Assembly: GCA_022841825.1 (NCBI GenBank)
Contig: JALHQT010000001.1
Span: forward strand, 1,396,109-1,460,108
DNA: 64,000 nt
Direction: 5' to 3'
DNA from: Anaerolineae bacterium
GTDB taxonomy: Bacteria; Chloroflexota; Anaerolineae; Aggregatilineales; Phototrophicaceae
The notes below the pieces were generated by a model that was given only the letters and a program-made list of their open reading frames with translations, made no database searches and had not been told where the DNA came from. Made by a program: the position numbers and the translations under genes. Below are positions 60,371-64,000 of this stretch, one piece after another (position 1 is the first letter of the stretch; every line of letters begins with the position of its first letter).

Positions 60371-62317
60371 GTGTCAATGGCGCGTTTCTTCGTAAGCTAC
60401 TCCCGCAGCACAAAAGCAACGGTCAGTGAGATCGTAACATTGCTGCGCGCCAGTGGACATGACGTCTGGTGGGATGGCGACATTCCGGTCATCGCCGACT
60501 GGTGGGCGACGATCTTGACCAAGATCGAATGGTGCGAAGTATTCATCTTCGTCGCCTCGATAAAGTCGGTCGAGTCGCCGTACTGCCTGGAAGAGCTGCG
60601 CTACGCCGCCGATCGTCAGCGCCCGGTGCTGCCGCTGATGCTTGATGATCCGACAAGCATGGCGCTGCCTGCCGACCTGCCTCCCCGCGGTCAATGGTTA
60701 GTATCGGATGGAGATCCGGCTAATTTGCTCCATGCGATCAACCGGGCTTACGCCAATATCAACTGGGTACTGCACAAGGACATTCCTGCGCCGCGCCCTG
60801 CGGAACCCGCAAAGGGCGGTAAAAGCCTTGCTCGCCAGTTTCAGGAAGCGCGCAAACTGGCGAACGCACAAGAGTTTTCCAAAGCCCGACAAATCCTGAT
60901 CGACATCAAGAGGCTCGATTATGGCGAGTGGGGGCAGGACTGCGATGAATGGCTTGCGCGCATCATCAGCTATGCTGCGCTCATCGATCTTGCCGCCGAC
61001 GACACCACACTCGATAAAGCGCGGGCTGAGTGGCGCGAACACACGCGGCAACATGGCGATGCTTTCGACCCAGCGGGCATCCGCGAACATGTCAGCGTCC
61101 GTCGACCACGTTCGTCCGGGGGCAAAGGCACCCGTCTCCCTCTGACCGCGATCATGGCTGGGGTGGCTGCGCTCGCAGCCGTGATCGTGATTGTGCTGGT
61201 CGCCACAAACGCTGCTGGCCCACGTCCAGGCGATCTTAGCCCGACCCCGACCCAGAGCGGTGAGAATACGGCCGCTGCTGCTCTGCCTTCGCCAACGTTG
61301 AGCAGCTTCGAACAACTACAAACAGCGCAGATACAGCTCACTGAGTCTGTAGTGACTCAGGCTGCCGCAGACTTGAACGCCACTCAGGACACGATTCTGA
61401 ACTCCAATGCAACTGAAACAGCGCAGCAGATCATGGCAACTGAGACCGCCGCTCAGGTGACACTTTTGGCGCTTTCTTGGACGCCCACACCGCGACCAAC
61501 CGACACGCCCGTTCCGCCCACATTCACGCCGACGCCACCGCCCCCAACTCCCACGCCAACCCCCGTTCCACTAGATGCTGCTCTGGATGCCGCCCGCGCC
61601 TTCACGGGCAGTAATGCCGATTGGCAGGCGCGCTACCCGGATGGTTTCCAGCAAACCTTTGAGGATGGTGTCAAAATGGTGCTGGTTCCGGCGGGCTGTT
61701 TCATGATGGGCAGCAATGATGGCGGCGATGACGAACAGCCGGTCAACGAGCAATGCTTTGATGAACCGTTCTGGATCGACTTGACGGAAGTGACTCAGGT
61801 GGACTTCGAGCGGTTCGGCGGCAGAAAAGCGAACCCCAATAGTTTTGATGGAAATCAACGCCCGGTCGAGAATATCACTTGGTTTGAGGCACGTGACTTC
61901 TGCGCGCTGCGCGGTATGCGGCTGCCGACCGAACGAGAATGGGAGTATGCGGCGCGTGGACCGGATGCCCTGGTCTATCCCTGGGAGAACAAACGGAGCG
62001 AGAATAACGCCGTGTGGAACCGCAGCAGCTCGAAAGGCACGGCGGACGTTGCAGGCATTGAGGCGGGGCGCTCGTGGGTGGGTGCATATGACCTGAGCGG
62101 GAATGTCAGGGAGTGGACGAGTTCGTTGTATCTTCCCTATAGCAGTATGGAAAATCGTGAAGCGGATTCGGGCAATAGAATGGACGTTAGTCGCGTGCTG
62201 CGCGGCGGCTCGTGGGACGTCGACGATGCAGCCATCCTCCGCTCGACGTTTCGAGTCGGGTTCACTCCTGATATCGTGGGCGACTTCCTCGGTTTCCGCT
62301 GTGCTCGCTCTTCCTAA
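60371..62317 (+). CDS. TIR - helical - TM - FGE-sulfatase protein
   Basis: 648 codons from GTG at 60371 or ATG two codons later. TIR domain (RFFVSYSRSTKATVSEIVTL, WWDGDIPVIADWWA, SPYCLEELRYAA with putative catalytic Glu75). A helical segment around 155-195 (QFQEARKLANAQEFSKARQI) resembles the N-terminal domains of the 48239/49736 proteins. Membrane helix near 258-280 (AGVAALAAVIVIVLVATNAA), a long Thr/Pro linker, then FGE domain ~430-645 (KMVLVPAGCFMMGSNDGGDD, LPTEREWEYAARGPDALVYP, GFRCARSS). The FGE part is a close paralogue of that at 36621. Confidence 0.88.
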   Translation: MSMARFFVSYSRSTKATVSEIVTLLRASGHDVWWDGDIPVIADWWATILTKIEWCEVFIFVASIKSVESPYCLEELRYAADRQRPVLPLMLDDPTSMALPADLPPRGQWLVSDGDPANLLHAINRAYANINWVLHKDIPAPRPAEPAKGGKSLARQFQEARKLANAQEFSKARQILIDIKRLDYGEWGQDCDEWLARIISYAALIDLAADDTTLDKARAEWREHTRQHGDAFDPAGIREHVSVRRPRSSGGKGTRLPLTAIMAGVAALAAVIVIVLVATNAAGPRPGDLSPTPTQSGENTAAAALPSPTLSSFEQLQTAQIQLTESVVTQAAADLNATQDTILNSNATETAQQIMATETAAQVTLLALSWTPTPRPTDTPVPPTFTPTPPPPTPTPTPVPLDAALDAARAFTGSNADWQARYPDGFQQTFEDGVKMVLVPAGCFMMGSNDGGDDEQPVNEQCFDEPFWIDLTEVTQVDFERFGGRKANPNSFDGNQRPVENITWFEARDFCALRGMRLPTEREWEYAARGPDALVYPWENKRSENNAVWNRSSSKGTADVAGIEAGRSWVGAYDLSGNVREWTSSLYLPYSSMENREADSGNRMDVSRVLRGGSWDVDDAAILRSTFRVGFTPDIVGDFLGFRCARSS

Positions 62318-62461
62318 GCGCAGCTGGTTTCTCAAATCTGATCTTTAGAATCCGGACAGGCACCGCCACTGAAGGCATTTCCGTTGGTCAAACGTACGAA
62401 TTGAATTTTCGAATATAGCGAAGACCTACAACCATCTTCACCTCCAGATCGCCGGTCTTGG

Positions 62462-63760
62462 TCAGGTCTCCAAATTCCACTCCCACCCGCCCACCTCCAG
62501 GCTCCCATACGGCTCGCCTGCCCACGGCCACGTCAGCGTGATGTCCGCAGCTTGACTGGGCAGCAGGTCGAAGAGCGGCAGCGTTTCGGCGGGGAGGCGG
62601 GGACCGGGCGGGTTTTCGGCATAGCCGAGCGTCAGCCACAGGTCGTCGGGCGTGAAGCGCATCGGCAGCGCGCCGCCGTTGTAGAGGCGAAGCTCCGCCG
62701 TCAGGCGATCTCCCTGCGTCGTGACGGCGATCACCTGCACATCGAGCATGGCGAAGGGGAGCGGCGTGGCGGTGGGCATTTCTGGAAGCCCTTCTCCATT
62801 CGGGACAAGGGCTGGGGATGAGGGCAGCACCACCTCGCCCGTGCGCGACAGCTCGCCATCGGCGTCGTAGTCGGCGAGGATGAGTGGGCGCGTCGCCGTT
62901 GGCAGTCCGTCCGCGTCCGTCTCGCCAATCAGCAGCAGCGCCAGCCCCGGCGCGACCTGGCGCATGAAGTCCGTCTCGCTCCGCCGCACCGCGCGCCGCT
63001 CGGCGAAGCGGTAGCGCAGCGTCGCACCTGTGTTCATCGTCAAGACGAACTCCGCCTCCGCGCCCAGCCGCTCGAACGCCGCCGCGTTCTCCTCCGACCA
63101 GGGGATGCCAATGACCGGGCGCACGCTCATGCCATAGACCAGCGACGCCGTGTCGGGGTTGGGGTCGTAGCGCCACTCGCTGGCATCCACGCGCCGCCGC
63201 TGCACGAGGTAGACGCGCTCCACCTCCGCGCCGCGCACGCTCAGGCTGACCGGATAGGCGAACTCGCGCCCGGCATCGCCGCCCAGGACAATGTCGTCCT
63301 GCGCCTCGACCGCCAGCCCGCCCGGCGTGCCCTCTGGCGTGGGCGTCGCCGCTTCTTCAGGCGATCTGCCGCCGATGCGCCCGGCGAGCAGCGCGATGAA
63401 GACGAGCATGAGCGCGCCGCCCGCGAGCAGCAGTTTGGGCGATGGCTTGCGCGGCAGGGCTGCCTCGTCGGCTTCGAGCGGCTGGGCGGCACGCGCGGCG
63501 TCCTGCACGCGCGTCGGCACGCTGACCCAGCGCCCGGCGGCGGGCACCAGCGCCTTATCGCGGTAGGCGGCGATGAGCGCAGCGGTCACGTCGCGTTCGA
63601 GCGCGTCGGAGGGAGCCGCTCCCGCCTCCAGCACGGTGCGGTCATAGGCGGCGCGGTAGGCGCGCTGGCGGTCGGTCGGCACCAGCTCCCACAACGCGCG
63701 CAGATCATCGAGTGGCAGCGCCCGCAGCGCATCAAGGGTGTAGTAGGTCTGTTCGTTCAT
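62462..63760 (-). CDS. Membrane-anchored hypothetical protein
   Basis: 432 residues. The cytoplasmic N-terminal ~105 residues are helical (LDALRALPLDDLRALWELVP). A membrane helix lies near 110-127 (LLLAGGALMLVFIALLAG), then an E/T/P linker and ~290 extracytoplasmic residues, beta-rich, with LYNGGALPMRFTPDDLWLTL and a Trp-rich end (LTWPWAGEPYGSLEVGGWEW). A palindromic repeat is translated in frame near residues 311-325. No family was recognised. GC content and codon use match the conjugation operon, so it may be an element gene. Confidence 0.7.
   Translation of the reverse strand: MNEQTYYTLDALRALPLDDLRALWELVPTDRQRAYRAAYDRTVLEAGAAPSDALERDVTAALIAAYRDKALVPAAGRWVSVPTRVQDAARAAQPLEADEAALPRKPSPKLLLAGGALMLVFIALLAGRIGGRSPEEAATPTPEGTPGGLAVEAQDDIVLGGDAGREFAYPVSLSVRGAEVERVYLVQRRRVDASEWRYDPNPDTASLVYGMSVRPVIGIPWSEENAAAFERLGAEAEFVLTMNTGATLRYRFAERRAVRRSETDFMRQVAPGLALLLIGETDADGLPTATRPLILADYDADGELSRTGEVVLPSSPALVPNGEGLPEMPTATPLPFAMLDVQVIAVTTQGDRLTAELRLYNGGALPMRFTPDDLWLTLGYAENPPGPRLPAETLPLFDLLPSQAADITLTWPWAGEPYGSLEVGGWEWNLET
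62787..62813. repeat. Palindromic repeat inside the 432-residue gene
   Basis: AGCCCTT and AAGGGCT arms enclose a 13-base loop within a longer stretch, reading CCCCAGCCCTTGTCCC on the minus strand. It resembles the dispersed element at 63779-63893 and is translated in frame as LPSSPALVPNGEGLPEMP. Confidence 0.55.
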
Positions 63761-63778
63761 GGGGACTCCTGTCGTATC

Positions 63779-63893
63779 GCCCTCACCCCCGTCCCCTCTC
63801 CCAAACGGCGAGTACGCCTGGGCGAGGGGTGCCAGAGGACTCGCGTAAAGTCCCTCTCCCCAGTGAGCGGAGCGAACGTGTGGGAGAGGGATT
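63779..63893. repeat. Dispersed CCCTCACCCC/CCCTCTCCC palindromic element
   Basis: An intergenic stretch starts CCCTCACCCCCGTCCCCTCT, has an internal part with GCGAGTACGCCTGGGCG, and closes with the complementary CTCTCCCCAGTGAGCGGAG and GGGAGAGGG. Its ends can pair. The same type of sequence is found in frame inside the neighbouring gene. Confidence 0.6.
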
Positions 63894-63977
63894 TAAGGCT
63901 TGTCCGATAGTGAAAGAGGAGAAGAAGGTATCCAGAATGCGTAGACTCAAGGTTGCCAAACCGAAAAGAGGATACGC

Positions 63978-64000
63978 ATGGATCTGGAGACCTTCTTCAC
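63978..64000 (+). CDS. Start of a probable transposase gene (partial)
   Basis: The ATG has a GAGG box 6 nt upstream and reads MDLETFF before the window ends. Short starts of this form are typical of DDE transposases in this group of bacteria, and the preceding ~70 bases follow an abrupt change after the repeat. The call rests on very little sequence. Confidence 0.35.

Noticed and set aside
62388..63176. Leftward frame of 262 codons overlapping the 432-residue gene
   Set aside because: Same strand but another frame, Arg/Gly/His-rich, no start site; a shadow of the longer membrane protein.

Overview
The window looks like accessory DNA from a filamentous, probably monoderm bacterium, most likely a member of the Chloroflexota (Anaerolineae-like). 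This is inferred from Thr/Pro-rich linkers next to single membrane anchors, several TIR plus FGE-sulfatase proteins, an ImuA-ImuB-DnaE2 cassette, and a conjugation module built on PrgI/VirB4-type proteins. No rRNA or tRNA gene was recognised, so the taxonomic call is an inference.

Layout. (1) 1-8.1 kb is a scrambled accessory zone. It holds the 3' end of a group II intron and its downstream exon, a NYN-LOTUS protein, ssb, and a graveyard of four hsdS gene tails. Each hsdS tail is joined to a different passenger gene (TIR start, zinc-ribbon/HEPN-like protein, a truncated start, a 136-residue protein). An IS701-like element cuts the first tail. (2) 8.1-31.1 kb is a surface polysaccharide locus. 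It has a leftward block (methyltransferase, SDR, GT4, CapK-like ligase, GT4), a DUF218-WbpL-like fusion, a hexapeptide acyltransferase, and a long rightward operon. That operon runs asnB, GT, neuB-neuC-neuA, a capsule-synthesis protein, Wzm/Wzt exporter, O-antigen ligase-like protein, a GT-B protein and a methyltransferase. Together these predict a nonulosonate (sialic-acid-like) glycan exported by an ABC transporter. (3) 31.1-32.8 kb has a decayed zinc-ribbon/DDE transposase and a frameshifted hypothetical gene.

(4) 32.85-36.6 kb is the DNA-processing half of a conjugative element: inverted-repeat-rich candidate oriT, RHH protein, small relaxase, 52-residue membrane protein, VirD4-like coupling protein and an HU-like protein, all overlapping. 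(5) 36.6-40.4 kb has a TIR-TM-FGE protein and a secreted FGE-SH3b protein. (6) 40.65-47.96 kb is an SOS-type mutasome (ImuA-like, ImuB, DUF6504-like, DnaE2). It is interrupted by a DUF1963 gene, a duplicated dnaE2 5' end and a DUF433/DUF5615 toxin-antitoxin pair. (7) 48.0-51.8 kb is a visibly AT-rich three-gene cassette sharing an N-terminal helical domain and a GNVSGxGIAIG tag. This is the best candidate here for an undescribed system.

(8) 51.8-58.4 kb, leftward, is the mating-channel half of the element: VirB2-like, PrgI-like, VirB4, a 57-residue protein, a type IA topoisomerase homologue that has lost its catalytic residues, and two acidic proteins. (9) 58.8-62.3 kb has two more TIR-FGE proteins. 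(10) 62.4-64 kb has a membrane-anchored hypothetical protein, a dispersed palindromic repeat and the start of another probable IS.

Regions 4-10 can be read as one integrative or conjugative element. Its cargo is mutagenic DNA synthesis, a toxin-antitoxin pair and TIR/FGE conflict proteins. The element ends are not visible.
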